NCBI GenBank assembly: GCA_008694505.1
Contig: VZDJ01000048.1
Coordinates: 372,001 to 436,000, forward strand
Direction: 5' to 3'
Origin: Cyanoderma ruficeps
Lineage: Eukaryota > Chordata > Aves > Passeriformes > Timaliidae
DNA length: 64,000 bases
Made by a program: the position numbers and the translations under genes. The notes beneath the pieces are model-generated. The model was not told where the DNA came from, made no database searches, and was given only the letters and a program-made list of their open reading frames with translations. The first letter of the stretch is position 1. Every line of letters starts with the position of its first letter. This document shows, piece by piece, positions 1 through 12,871 of the stretch.

Positions 1-2287
1 ACTTTATCTAAATGAGAACAATGTCACTTCCAGACAGGTTTTTGAAGGAAAGAATGATGCAGACTTTTTTTGCAAGAACATAATTTAGATTCATCACCTC
101 AGGAGAGGATTGAGAGCTTTAAGTATTGAGCAGGAGTAGGTGCCTTTCTGATGAGTATGGTATCTAAGCTGTGAAAAGGCATGGGTTTAGATGAAGGCTT
201 GGGTATTCCACTGGCAATTTTCTTGTCTGCAGCTCTCACTCAGTTTTCCATCCACACATTGTAGACCCTAATTCTGAAATTCAAACCTTGGATTTTGTTA
301 TGGAAGCCACAGCAAGTCCTAGCAGATATAAATCCTTGCAGGCCAGACTGTATATGAAAGACATCACTTATTGAAAAAAGTCAAAAATAGAAGGCAAGGA
401 AGGCAGCAAGAAGAACTCAGTGTGGGCAGCATATCACAGTAATTCATGTGAAGACAGACACGTTGTTTGACAAGTTAATGTCCAAGATAAAGGGACAGAA
501 GTATAGATACTGAACACCTCTTCCTTAAACTTGCTGTAGCCTTTACAACTGTACAGAGTGGGTGTAAAATTAAACCCTTGTGTTAAGTACAAAGAAAATC
601 CTACTACATATTATGTAGAATTATTATAATATATTATATGCTCATTTTTCTACTATATTAGTGATTTCAAAGACGTCAGATTTGGGAAAAAACTGAACGA
701 GTTGAAAAGGATGTGAGAAAAAGAGTGCATAAGGGACATAAGGAAATATTAAGGATTACACACATACCAACACACACCAAGTTTTTCTGTATCTTACATG
801 GACAATAGTAGAGCCCTGCTTGAACCAAATAAAATATATTCATCCATAGCTCTCTTGATAGCAGACATGATTAAAGCTACACTCAAGAAACCCTATAACC
901 AATGTCCAGAGTGTGCCGATGGAAGCTGCAGCCAACTGCCTGTCAGAAGAAGCATAAAATTAATGGGAAGCTCCTGAGGCTGGTAAAAAAACCCCAGAGT
1001 TTCATCCCTCAGAAAAATAAAGAACAAAGAATTCTTGCTTGGCAAGCATTTTTTATGCCAAATTCTCCCAGTCCTGCTGCTCTGCAGCTATTGCACTGTC
1101 TGCACAGTTTTTTCTCCATTTAGGGATTAGCTGGACCAATTGTTGGATGCAGCCAAGACTAAGAAATAGTGTGACATCTTCTGAATGGCTGCAGAGTGCA
1201 AAGTGGAAGCACCACCAGCAGTCACTAGTCTTAATGGACACAGCAGCAAAAAGACCTCAGCTTAATTTTAACTAGGAATAAAAGGGTATGCTTAAACATC
1301 TGAAAGAAAAGTTTCTTTCCACATTAGGTAAAATGGGATTTAAAACCAAGGCATTTTATCAAAAACACAGAAATCTAAATCCCTCTGTGTGACTAGTATG
1401 TGTGCTGTACTTTTAACAGTAGAAACAAATGTCCCTGTACTCTATGTACAATATTTATGTGGCTGGAAAACTTTTGGCAGATTTTGTACAAGTAAAGGTA
1501 AGCAGAGAGGGTCATCATCACTGGAAGATGAAGATTGCCCAAGGGAAGACATATACAAACTATGAGTTAGTTACTCTAAACTGACCATATGGGTCACCAT
1601 ACTGGACATTTGGGGTCTTTAGGAAAGCCTTTATCATTCTGCCACTTGCAGGAAAAGAAGAGGGAATACAGTCTAGACATAAGAGAAAAAAAAAGGGAGC
1701 TGTTCATGAAATACACATCTTTTTACTGGCTAGATTAAAATTACCCAGAATCTAAGAAGCAGGTCAAATTATTCATATTTCTCAAGAAAACTATTATAGA
1801 AAAGTCTTCACATGTCATCCCCAAGGTACTTTTCTATTAAGCCCAACCATAGGGCATACTTTGGGGTCATTGGAATATAGTGTATTCCCAAACCAGGTTA
1901 TTAAAGTCATTCCAGCTAGCAGTGATAAACAGGGAAGAACAGACATTTTCTACTGAGGAGAAAGCACAGACAATCACTGTGGGCCCCAAATAAACCAGGG
2001 CTTGTGAAAGGCACGTTTTCTCCTTTCTGTCATCCATTTCTCATCTTTCTCTGGCTCACCTTCCTGGTCCCTGAAATAATGCTTAGGAAAATATCAACGC
2101 CTGATTATGACAGAAAAAAGTATCATTGGGTTCAAAAGTAGAAAGGTGTGAAACCATGGAGTGCTATCTAAAAAAGTAATGATTTTACTGAGTGAAGCTG
2201 GAAGTGTTTGGAGAAGAGAATATTTATAAACACTGTCTCATGTTTCCACTCTCTGGAATCTCAGAAATGTCATGAAGTTACTGTTGT
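1..2287. other. Unique AT-rich non-coding DNA
   Basis: No recognisable gene, RNA or mobile element. The only ORFs are 60-80 codons and carry no family signature. A weak exon-like segment bounded by an acceptor and a GTAAGC donor lies at 1,420-1,497 and is treated under findings. Confidence 0.6.
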
Positions 2288-2292
2288 GAAGT

Positions 2293-2884
2293 TGTGCTGG
2301 CTTTGGCAGAGGTAGAGCTAATTTTTTTTTTCACACTGGATGGCATGGGGATGTGTTTGAGGTTTGTGTTGAACACAGGGTTGATAATGTGGAGATGGTT
2401 TTGTTCTTGCTGAGAACTTGCACAGAGCCAAGGCCTTCTCTGCTTTTCATACTGCCACACTGCCACTGGCAGGGGAGATGGGAGTGCCTGGGAGGCTGGG
2501 AGGAAACACAGCCAGGACAGGTGACCCCAACTGACCAGAGGGATATTCCAGACCGTGGGACATCATGCTCAGTATACAAAATGAGGGAAGAAGGAGGAAG
2601 CGGAGGACCATTTGGAGTGTTTGTCTTCCTAAGTCACCATTATGTGGGATAGGTTCCTGCTGTCCTGGAGATGGCTGCATGTGCCTGCCCATGGGAGACT
2701 GAATTAATTCCTTGTGTTGCTTGGTTTATGTGTGTGGCTTTTGATTTCCCTATTAAACTTTGTGTATCTCAACCCAGAGGTTTTCCAGCTTTTACCCTTC
2801 TGATTCTCCCCCTGATCCTGCTGGTGGGGCAGTGAGCAAGCAGCTCTGTGGGACTTGGTGGCTGGCTGGAGTTAAACCATGACA
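2293..2884 (+). mobile_element. Solo LTR, ERVL-type (family copy 1)
   Basis: The copy starts TGTGCTGG and ends in AAACCATGACA, so its ends pair as imperfect TG...CA terminal inverted repeats. An ATTAAA polyadenylation signal lies at 2,752-2,757. Downstream is the U5-like stretch with the phrase about tatctcaaccc, typical of this avian LTR family. Two relatives in the window confirm the family: 9,678-10,288 (minus) and 50,378-50,999 (plus). The TATA region near 2,572 is degraded. No internal retroviral sequence is attached, so it is a solo LTR left by LTR-LTR recombination. No clean target duplication is visible (GAAGT before, AGTGC after), so it is probably older than the 50 kb copy. The short ORFs inside it are not genes. 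Confidence 0.85.
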
Positions 2885-4603
2885 AGTGCAATAGACTCCA
2901 ATGGATAAATTTACTTTAAAGGATTCAATAACTGAATATTTGCATTTTCTCTGTTCAGAAGGGTTTATATTTGAAGACTGCTAAATAGAATAAAGCTGAT
3001 TAAGAGGAAAACCAGAGTATCTCACCTTCTCCCACCACTTTGAGTGTTAACAAGATGCATTTATGGGGGCAGCTAAGCCAATGGAGAGTAATTTAAGTGA
3101 AAAAAAATCTTTACATTAAGGCTTTAATTCCAGTAACATACTGTCTCTAAAGCTACAAATCAGGAAAGGGTTTCAGTGACAATTAAATATGCCACATATT
3201 TTGAAATGAGAGCTGGTAACACTTAACCATAAGAGCTTTTGATCAGAGCTTTTTCAAACAACTTTGCAAAAAAAATAAGCAAATATAGTTGTAAGGCTGA
3301 GCCATCGTGTTCCAAGTCAGCTAAAAGGAAATGTGCATGGACAAACCCTAACTTCACAGTCTAAAAGGAAGTGCTGACCCAAGTTTAACTATAGTGATGT
3401 GAATAATACTACACTAATGTAGCATTACCATATGTATTATAATTCCACAGCCATAAATTTTCTTGAAGAAAACAGCTGCAGTACTGAAGTTTTAATCTTC
3501 TCAAAATTACAAGGTAGAAAAATTACTCAGGCCTCAGAATCCAAGTATCACAAAAGGAATGGTTATGAAGCCTGCTATTATGGCAACTATTTGCTCTTTC
3601 TTTTTGCTAAAAAGACTCTTAATCCTCTAATTTAGTTTTGATGCCTTCTTGTAATAGGCCATTGGAATATGTTTTTAAGTGTCCATCTATTCTTCTCAAA
3701 ACAACAGCAAATTTTCTAAGGTCTGTGATAAAGAGAGGGGGGTTATGGAAAATACTGCTCCCAGCTCAGTTAATGACAGATCTTCTGTTCAAAAGGAGGA
3801 AAAAGTACCTGGCATCTGGATGAGATGTCAGAGTAGAAAAGAAAAAAGTGCACTCTGATTAATCTTCAAATATACTAAAAAATGAGTGCAGTCAGTAATG
3901 TATACCAGGGTCATCAGACTGTCAAGTGAGGAATCTGTTAGAAAGGTAGCTTGGCCTCCTTCTGACTTGGATATCCAAGTTTATTCTGAAGAAACCAGTT
4001 CTGGAGAATCTCCTATATCTCATGTCATTGTAGTGCAGAAGTGAGAAGGTACATACTTGGGTCAAGAAGCCGGGCATGCTTTCAGACCCACTAGGTTAAA
4101 TATACTCATAGCAAGGAGACTCCAAATGGGTTTGATAAGTTTCAACAATCAAAGAGATCAACCTATTTATGTGAGTGTCTCCCTCCTACAGATGCAGTGG
4201 TAGAGTTTCTCTTGTGATTTGGGACATCATATGGCAGATCTGTCTGGAAAACATTATAGGGAAGGTTCACAGAACAGGAGAAACCTTCCGGCACTGTGTA
4301 GTCAGTATTCTGGTCACCTCATGGAGTTCTGTAAAGGAAACTTACGGAAAGTGTATTTTCATTACCTTTCATTTCTGAGCCACCAGAATTCCCTTGAGTA
4401 ATTTTTCCAACTTAACTGGTACTTCTCTTCTAACAAGGTCGTTTTCCCCTGGGAATAGGCTGTTTTAAGAAACAATAAAACAGAAACAAATTGCAAGATT
4501 CCCACTATAAGCCTCAAAGCAGACCAAGAGTTTCTTAGTCCAAGAAGACAGTGAAAACTACATGAACTGTAGTCTTGGTTGTGCTAGAACTGAATTAACA
4601 GGT

Positions 4604-4619
4604 TTTACCACGTGGTAAA
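4604..4619. repeat. 16-bp perfect palindrome with CACGTG core
   Basis: TTTACCAC is followed directly by its reverse complement GTGGTAAA. The centre is CACGTG, the E-box read by bHLH factors such as USF, MYC and CLOCK families. Flanking DNA is AT-rich and unique. Function is unknown; chance occurrence is possible. Confidence 0.7.
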
Positions 4620-5451
4620 GCAGAAGATGACAGAGTACATAGAAGTCACATACATGTGCAACTTAAGAAAAAACCCCAAACTTGCTGTGTTTAACAAAGG
4701 CTTACTGATAAAAATAGACACCTCTGCAAAAACTTCTTTGAATTAAACCCAAGTTCTACTATTTTTTCAGAAATCTCCACAGTGGGGAAACATAACTTCA
4801 ACAAAAATATTTAAAACTGGAGACAATAATGTAATGCCTTTCTTCTACTCAGCACTGAATGCATTGTTATTATTACTGTAAATAACTATATAAATTTGTA
4901 TGTTTGAAATACTATGAAGAAAAATCTCATAACTTGTGCACACACAAGACAGGGCAGTACTTACTTTTAGGTCCATTCTATGGATGGGTTATTTTAAGTG
5001 GGACTAACACTCCACAGAGAGTTGGGATTATTAGAAATATATTTTCATGACTCCCAGTGCCCATTCTGGCTCAAGTGCCCACTCTGACTCCATGATAAAG
5101 CAGTATAAATAGAATACCAGCCAGTCTTAATCTCATTTGATGTAAATTCCAGTGCAAAATTTCTAGTGTCGGGAACTCTGATTTCTGGAAACTTATCTCA
5201 GGATTCTTGGTATATCACTAACTGTTCAAGCCTATGTTGTCTGCTCTTTGAAGTCCCTGTGATGATTGTCTTTGTAGCAGTCTACAGAGGTAAAATAAAA
5301 AGTGTCTTTGTTCAGTTGTCTCTGCCCTTCCAATCACACAGGACTGTGCTGAGAGATGGATGCAGCACAGGTCATCTGAGACAAGATGCAGAGATTATGA
5401 AAACTCCTCAGGTCTTGACCTACCTACAAACTTCTCAATAGAGCCACAGTT

Positions 5452-5498
5452 CATTTACTAGCTAGTTTACTAGCAACAAAACTATGTGCTAGTAAATG
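5452..5498. repeat. Inverted repeat, 11-bp arms, 25-nt spacer
   Basis: CATTTACTAGC at 5,452-5,462 is matched perfectly by GCTAGTAAATG at 5,488-5,498. A third copy of TTTACTAGC lies in the spacer at 5,466-5,474 in direct orientation, so alternative hairpins and slippage products are possible. Confidence 0.75.
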
Positions 5499-7898
5499 GT
5501 ATGACAATGTGTTTGTGGGATGGATAGCATTGTAATTTAACCCATGAGTGGTGGGCATTACTGCAGACCCAGGGTCTGGGTACCTATTCAAGCCAATCCA
5601 TTTCCTAGCTCTGCTTCTGTTTCTACTTCTCTGCTTTTGTCTTATCTCCTTCATCTATCCCCTTCACTGTAGCAGTCATATAGCCAGAAGGGTGTAAAAA
5701 CCTGCTGCTCCTCAGTCATACCTCTCCCTGTCAGACACCCAATGCTCTTCTTGATTTATGTCAGTGAAGGGCAATTCTGCCAAAGTTAGTAGAGTTAAAT
5801 TAATGAGGAAAACTTGGTACAAGCAAAAAGAATAAACCTATGAAAAGCTTTTAGTGAATATTCATCAATAGAGCCTGTATGTTCACTGTTATTTCACTTA
5901 CGCAACCACTCATAAACTCAGTTTAAATTACAAAATAGCCAGGTTTATAATTAATCTGTGCTTGATTAAAAAAAAAAAAAAAACAAGAGACGCAAGTTAA
6001 TTCATCTATTTACTATTTGAGATTAATTAGTATCTATCTGACATAATCTGGTTTTTGTTTCAGGTACAAGTGTAGGAGTTACATTTACTACAAGGTTTAT
6101 AACCAGGAGTCTGATGATGGTCTTTTCCTTTTTTAAGTGCACCAAACTGACCTAGAGGTAACCTCCCAAATAATGGGATGTCAATGATATGTTCAATATG
6201 AAACTATATGACTGATGCATCAGGTTTTCAAATAACTATAATCCATTTAAAATATCTCAACCAACCAAAAGAGTTTTCAAATAATTCATGACTTGAAATT
6301 AAAGATTTTAATTTAAAATTAAAACTAAAGATTAAGAACCACTGTCAGTGATAATGTTATTTTAAACCAGATCAAATCAATAGATTCCATTTTTAGTGGA
6401 ATATTTTAAAAGTGTATTCTGGTCTTTATGTTTCAGTGCAAGCAACAACTCCTAATGGTTACAGATGACAGCACTAAAGACTTTACTACAGCTAAAGTTC
6501 CTTATTTACTGGTACACTAAATGCACAGCATTATTCTATTTATTCACCACCTTTTGTTTATTATATCTGTTCTGTAAAATCTGACTAATAATTACATTTT
6601 CTTTATGCAGAATGTTAGCATTTAACCTGATTCATTTTAACAATACATATCTTGTTGCTTAAGTCATTTAATGTTGTTTCATGTGATTTCATTAAAGTTT
6701 GTTGTCAGTAACACATAGTTAAAATTCTAATATTCAGAAGAATTGAGATGGAACCTGTAAACTTCATTTGCATGGGAGACATTCTCCTAGTGACCCATGA
6801 ATCGTGGCTACTATCCAAAACAAACATACCCAGCTAATGTGACCTGCCTTGAAAGTGGTCCTAAGGGAGACACAGAACATTGGAACAAATAAGATCTTTC
6901 AAGAGAGGCTTCTAAAGTTTTCAATACTTTCCAAAAGTTTCTCTGCAATCAGTGGCTACTGCACAGATCAGCTTTCCAAGGGTGTGTGCCCTTACATTTG
7001 CATCAGATGTGATTCAGACGTGATCAGACACAGCCAGGGTAGTGTTTTAACAGGAGAAAGTAATGTATTTAAACTAAAAGCTTTGTAGGGAGAAAAAGTC
7101 AGATATTGAAAAAATTCATCAGCAAAACTGCTGAGTTTACAGTGACTAACAGTGACCAATGTACTATATTCTGAAATGAGCATGTAAAGTCATGATACAC
7201 AGCCTCTGAAATGGTAAATACTCTGTTGTGAAACTTCAGGTAGTATAATCTTTTATGGTCTTCTGAAACTCCCACAAACTGGAAAAGTCACATATAAACA
7301 TTTTCTTAAGGGATTTTTGCAAGTTCTTTGACTTACAATTTTTACTCTTCCTCTTCCTGGAGGGAGAATATTCTCCCCACTGTTCATACCATAGGTAGAA
7401 GCAGTCATATCTAGGTGGAGCGACTGACTTGCAAGATGAGGTAAAAAGATGCCATCAGATAGCATTAGTTCCAAAGAAGAAGCTGGTCACATTATAGAAG
7501 GAAGTTGTGCTTGGTCATTTGTGGCTGAATGTAGTAGGAATTAGTCACAGTTCAGTTTTAGGTAAAATTGATAGTGCTGGGAAAGTTATTTTGGCTAAGA
7601 GTTATATCTCCCCTTATGACTGGGGAGAAATGACTGATTTTCATATTATGGCACAAGGAGGCTGCACTCACACAGGTACAGTCTGTTTCTCTTGTAGGCC
7701 TTGATTAATGTATTTGTCATTTTTCTTCATGCAGTGTGCTGCTGTTGGAACAATACTCTAACTCTTTTGTGGAAGCAGCATTTGTCTTTCAGGCACGAGC
7801 TAAAGAATGTTAAGGATCACGTCTCTCAAAATCTTACTGCAAGGTCAGGGCTGCCAAAGTTCCTCATTTCAAGTTGGGCTGCAGGCCATAGCTACATG

Positions 7899-7904
7899 TA
7901 AGGG
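7899..7904. repeat. Target-site duplication, left (TAAGGG)
   Basis: Six bases TAAGGG directly precede the LTR start TGTTGCGGTG and recur unchanged at 8,514-8,519 after the LTR end. Confidence 0.85.
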
Positions 7905-8513
7905 TGTTGCGGTGTGTGGTATTACCCTCGGCACGGCCAGCCCTGTCACCGCAGCAGTTCTTGGGGTTCAGCAACCAGGAAGCGTCAGCAAGAGGATGGC
8001 AAGAGGAGAAAGGAGGGACACTCCAGAGGCTTAGAGTGAAACTGGGTTTATTTGGATCAGCACAGGCCCCTCGCCTCATGTCCGGTGCCTCAAGAGTGAC
8101 CCCGAGCACGAGGAGAGAGAGGGTTTTGTTACAGAAGGCGGGATCTCAGGGAGGGTAGGAACAGAGCCGATGGGGTACAACATGGAGTGGTTGTTAACAT
8201 AACATGCAGTAAAATACACCAATGACCTGGGGGTAGGAGGGGAAAGGTTCCAACCCAGCCAGTCACCAAAGGTCCCTCTCAGAAGCTTCTGAACTTGGAG
8301 GCAGGTCTTGGGGTGACTTGCGGTGGGGGGGGAGGGGGAAGTCTCTTGACACCTGATGGACAGGCAGCCAAGGCAGGAAAAGCAAACCAATCAGGGAGGA
8401 CCTTATGGTTAAAAAGAACTGGGGTACAAAAAACTGAATAAGGGTACAAAGAAAAAACATTTTGTGCAACCCTAGACTTACAGCAAACTTACTGTACAGA
8501 ACACACTGCCACA
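7905..8513 (-). mobile_element. Solo LTR, ERVK-like (class II)
   Basis: A 609-bp, relatively GC-rich insert in AT-rich DNA. On the plus strand it begins TGTTGCGGTG and ends ACACTGCCACA. The reverse complement of that end (TGTGGCAGTG) matches the start at 8 of 10 positions. Perfect 6-bp target duplications TAAGGG flank it, the length typical of class II/ERVK insertions in birds. On the minus strand an AATAAA (plus 8,047-8,052) lies about 140 bp before the end, which gives the orientation and the R/U5 layout. There is no internal region, so it is a solo LTR. The intact duplication suggests a younger insertion than most elements here. ORFs of 66-104 codons on both strands inside it are not genes. 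Confidence 0.9.
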
Positions 8514-8519
8514 TAAGGG
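8514..8519. repeat. Target-site duplication, right (TAAGGG)
   Basis: This is the right-hand copy of the duplication made by the 7,905-8,513 insertion and is identical to 7,899-7,904. Confidence 0.85.
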
Positions 8520-9677
8520 GATTGCTAACAATTAGTATATGAAACTGGAAAATCTACAGTGTTCAGTAAGCTCCATATTCTGTGCAATGATGGAAGAGAC
8601 ACTTAGCTCTGGACAAACAATAAACATGCTCCTGTTCCTTAAAAGCTACAAAACTTCCCAGAGCTTCATAGCAGTCAAAGGCCTGAAGTGAAACATCAAA
8701 AGCCAGAATCATAACTATGTGTCACAGAAGGAATTACAGGACTCGCTTTTATCGTAACTCTCCACACAGCAAATAACTTGTCAGGATCACCTCTAACAGT
8801 GAGCAGAAAGGAAAGCAGAAAGCACCAGGGAGCAAGGGAAAACCGTTCTAAAGTTGCCAACATACCTTCAGGAAAAAGTATTTCTTACTCCATATCTGCT
8901 GCCAAGTGCAATCCAGGTGCATAAGGAAAATACCTATCTCACCAATAAATCAGTTTTGCAGCAAGTAAGCCTTGTCTCACTGTGTTCTGGACTCTGTACA
9001 TTAGCTGAGGAAAGCCTCCACTCCTATGGTGTGGCAGCTAAAGATAAACATAGTGTTTGCAGAAGTCCATAACTGAACCAAGATACCAAAATTCCAGGCT
9101 TCATTTCTCTAGACTAGGTTTTCAAATTTTATAGATATAGCCTAGTTTTCTCCTTAAACAAGGTTTCTATTCATGGGATAATGGTGAAGTTACATGCTCC
9201 AGTGCAGTTGCACTGTAACCTCTACCTAGTGAGAGTGAGAGGGACTCACAGCTACAAGCTGTGTTCACATACAGAAGCCAAAATAATTCTCAGTAAAGTA
9301 AGACCTTCTTTGACTTAGAAGGGCTACAGAGACCAATGAAGAGAAGAATAATAGACAGAAATGTTTTCTGTCTGTCTGCTAAAGACGTCACTGGAAACCC
9401 TGAGCTCTTAGTGAGTTAGTTTTCAGAAAAGGTCTAAGGAAAAGTTTATTTGTTTAAAACTCAAAAAATCTTGAATTCTAGAAACTGTACTGAGTCTGTT
9501 TCTGTTATTCCATTGCATGCTCAGTCAGCCTGATGTTTTGTTCCTATATTTAATTTGCTTTCAAACTGAAAATAAAGAACCTCTCCATTTTACCTGCACT
9601 TCATAATTTGATTTGCCTTAAGCTGTACATTAAGCTGCATACAGCAACTACCATAGTCATTTCAGAGGCTAGTCTGC
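8520..9677. other. Unique AT-rich non-coding DNA
   Basis: No gene, RNA or repeat recognised in this 1.1-kb spacer between two LTRs. Confidence 0.55.
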
Positions 9678-10288
9678 TGTTGTGGTTTGTCGCAGAGAAT
9701 GTGGGCCCCTCCACAGCCACACACAGACTCACTCACTCACTCACTCACTCACTTCCTGGTAGGAAAGGGAATGTAAAGAGTAAAAGTGAGAAAATTCATG
9801 GATTGAAATACAGACACTTTAATATGTAAAGCACAGCTGCACACAGGGGAGAAGTTAAACAAGGAATTCATTCACCACTTCCCATGGTCAGGCAGGTGTT
9901 AGATGTTCATTCCTAACCAGGAGAGCAGGGCTCCATCACATGTAATGGTGGCTTAGGAAGACAAATACTGTCACTCAGAATGTCCCCTTCCTCCTTCTCC
10001 CTCCAGGTTTATATGCTAAACACAATGTCATATAGGATAGGATATCCTTGTACTCAGTTGTGATCAGCTGCTCTGGCTGTGTCCCTTCCCAACTCCTTGT
10101 GCCCTCCCAACCTCCTGGCTGATGGGGTGGGGTAAGAAGCAGAAAATGCCTTGTTGATGTATAAGCCCTGCTTAAAAACTGCTATAACATGCCTGTGCTA
10201 TCAACACTGGTTTCGGCACACATCCAAAAGATAGCACATGATTGCTACTAAGAAGAAAATTATCTCCACCCCAGCCAAAACCAGCACA
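9678..10288 (-). mobile_element. Solo LTR, ERVL-type (family copy 2)
   Basis: Same family as 2,293-2,884 and 50,378-50,999 but inverted. On the plus strand it starts TGTTGTGGTTT and ends AAAACCAGCACA, which pair as imperfect terminal inverted repeats. The flanking 5-mers TCTGC (9,673-9,677) and TATGC (10,289-10,293) are a likely 5-bp target duplication with one mismatch, as expected for ERVL. On the minus strand an ATTAAA signal (plus 9,818-9,823) and a TATA-like motif are present. An ACTC microsatellite has expanded inside it (9,727-9,753). It is a solo LTR with no internal region. Confidence 0.87.
9727..9753. repeat. ACTC microsatellite inside LTR
   Basis: Nearly seven uninterrupted ACTC units lie near the U5 end of the minus-strand LTR. 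The other two family copies lack this expansion at the equivalent place, so it arose after insertion. Confidence 0.9.
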
Positions 10289-10849
10289 TATGCCCATTTT
10301 TTTGTAGTATTATTTATATTTTTATGGCATAGATGGGTTTTGAATTAGAACAAAATTGTTCTATCAATGGGGTTGAATGTGTTGTTGCATGTTAATTAAT
10401 CACAGCCAACTCTTCAGTCACAAGACAGCGCCAACTCTTTAGTCTGTGTATAACAGAATCACAGAATCACAGAATCACCTGGTCAGAAGAGACCCTCAAG
10501 ACCATCGAGTCCAACCCATGCCCTACCACCTCAACTAAACTATGGCACCAAGTGCCACATCCAGTCTTTTCATAAACACATCCAGGGATGGGGACTCCAC
10601 CACCTCCCTGGGCAGATCATTCCAGTACTTTATTATTCTTTCCATGAAACACTTTTTCCTAATATCCAACCTATTCCCTTGGCACAGCTTGAGACTGTCC
10701 TCTCATTCTGTCAGTTGCTGCCTGGAGAAAGAGACCAATCCCCACCTGACCACAGCCACCTTTCAAGAAGCTGTAGAGAGTGATAAGGTCAAGTCTGAGT
10801 CTCCTTTTCTCCAGACTAAACAACCCCAGCTCCCTCAGTTGTTCCTCAC

Positions 10850-12000
10850 AGGGTTTGTGTTCCAAGCCCCTCACCAGCCTCATTGCCTCCTCTGGACACG
10901 CTCAAGTGTCTCAACGTCCTTCCTAAACTGAGGGCCCAGAGCTGGACACAGCACTCAAGGTGTGGCCTCACCAGTGCCCAATACAGGGGAAGAATGACCT
11001 CTATGCTCCTGCTGGCCACACCATTCCTGATCCAGGCCAGGACGTCATTGGCCTTCTTGGCCACCTGGGCACACTGCTGGCTCCCGTTCACCTGCTGTCA
11101 CCAGTATCCCCAGGTCCCTTTCTGCCTGGCCACTGTCCAGGCACACTGTCCCCAGCTTATAACATTGTTGGTGGGTTTTGTGGCAAAAGTGCAGGACTCA
11201 GCACTTGGACTTATTAAACTTCATCCTACTGGGTGTTGCCCACCCATCCAACAATTCCAAGTCTCTCTGCAGAGTCCTTCCAACAGATGGACACATGCTC
11301 CCAGCTTAGTGTCATCTGCAAATTTACTAATGAAAAATTCAATACCCTCATCCATGTCATCAATAAAAATATTGAACAGAACTGACCCCAGCACAGACCC
11401 CTAAGGGAAACCACTGCTGACTGTCCCCAGCTGGATGCAGCACCATTCACCACCACTCTCTGGGTCCGGCCATCCAGCCAGTTCTTAACTCAGCAAAGAG
11501 TGCTCCTGTCCAAGCCCTGGGCTGCCAGCTTATCCAGGAGTATGCTGTGGGAGACAGTGCCAAAGGCCTTGCTGCAGTCCAAATAGACAACATCCACAGC
11601 CCTTCCTGCATCCACCAGGTGGGTCACTTGGTCATAAAAGGAGATCAGGTTGGTCAAACATGACCTAGCCCTCCTAAACCCATGCTGGCTGGGCCTGAGA
11701 CCCTGGCCATCGAATAAAGTGCTGTGTGACAACACTCAGTATAAACTGCTCCATTACCTTACTGGGTACTGAAGTCGTGATAACTGGCCTGTAATTACCA
11801 GGATCCTCCTTCCCACCATTTTTGTGAATTAGCATCACATTGGCCATCTTCCACTCATCTGGAACCTCACCAGTGAGCCAGGACTGTTGGTCAATGATGG
11901 AGAGCGGCTTCGCAAGCTCCTCTTCCAGCTCCCTCATCAACCTGGGATGGATCCCATCTCAGCCCAGAGATTTATGAATATCCAAGCACCTCAGCAGCCC
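10850..12000 (-). pseudogene. CR1 ORF2 reverse transcriptase remnant
   Basis: Read on the minus strand this encodes the LINE reverse transcriptase, which copies CR1 RNA at nicked target sites. Near plus 11,570-11,600 a palm motif reads YLDCSKAFGTVSH, where a G stands in place of the usual second aspartate after SKAF. The catalytic F-A-D-D codons are intact at plus 11,311-11,322, in a frame different from the longest neighbouring ORF. Conserved thumb-region residues (VRPHLE) lie near plus 10,960. Two frame changes, near 11,700 and 11,450, and stops make it a pseudogene. Confidence 0.88.
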
Positions 12001-12871
12001 TCTGACTGCCTCCTCTTGGATAACAGGGGGACCATTCTGCTCCCTGACACCACCTACCAGCCCAGGACGACACTTGTCCTGAGGACAAGCCACCTTCCCA
12101 CTAAAGGCTGAGGCAAAGAAGGCGTTAAGCACTTCTGCCTTCTCCTCATCAGCAGTTACTAAGTTGCCTCCCTCATCAAATAAAGAGCAAAGGTTGGTCT
12201 TACCCTTCCTTTTGCCATTAATGTATTGGTAAAAACTTTTTTTTTATCTTTTACAAAAATTGCCAATTTAAGTTCAAACTGAGCTTTAGCCTCCCTAATT
12301 TTTTTTCCTACATGCCCTAGCAGCCCCCTTAAATACTCCCTGTGACACCTGACCCTCCTTTCAAAGATGATACACTGTCTTTTTATTCCTAAGTTCCTTC
12401 AAAACCTTGTTGCCCATCCAGGCTGGACATTTGCCTTGTTGACTCATCTTTCAGCACACAGGGACAGTCTTTTCCTGTGCCCTCAGGATCTCTGTTTTGA
12501 AGCACTCCCATCCTTCCTGAACGTCTTTGTTTTTAAAGGCTGCTTCCCAAGGAACTCTCTGAATAAATCTCCTAAATGGGCCAAAGTCTACCCTCTGGAA
12601 ATTCAATGTAAGTCTTATTTATGCTTCTCCTGATTTCACCAAATATTGAGAATTCTATAATTTCATGATCACTGTGCCCCAAGCAGTGTCCAACCACCTC
12701 ATCTCCCACCAGCCCATCTCTATTTGCAAACAACAGTCTAACATAGTTCCTCCCCTGGTGAGCTCACTCACCAGCTGCAGCAAGAAGTTTTCCTCCACCC
12801 ACTCTAAGAACTTCCTGGACTGCATTTTTTCTGCTGTATTAAGTTCCCAGCAGATGTCTGGTAGGTTGAAG

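Larger units (their letters stand above)
2885..7898. other. Unique AT-rich non-coding DNA
   Basis: About 5 kb with no gene or mobile element that I recognise. It holds two notable symmetrical sequences (4,604-4,619 and 5,452-5,498, listed separately) and a poly(A) run near 5,968-5,983. ORFs of 60-91 codons here show no family resemblance. Confidence 0.6.

Noticed and set aside
5960..5990. Poly(A) run as a sign of a processed pseudogene
   Set aside because: No upstream exon-like sequence and no flanking duplication.
8076..8390. 104-codon minus ORF
   Set aside because: Part of the ERVK-like LTR, with no coding signature.
10542..11404. Plus-strand ORFs of 129 and 173 codons
   Set aside because: They are antisense to CR1 3' UTR and ORF2; the minus strand carries the real reverse-transcriptase motifs.
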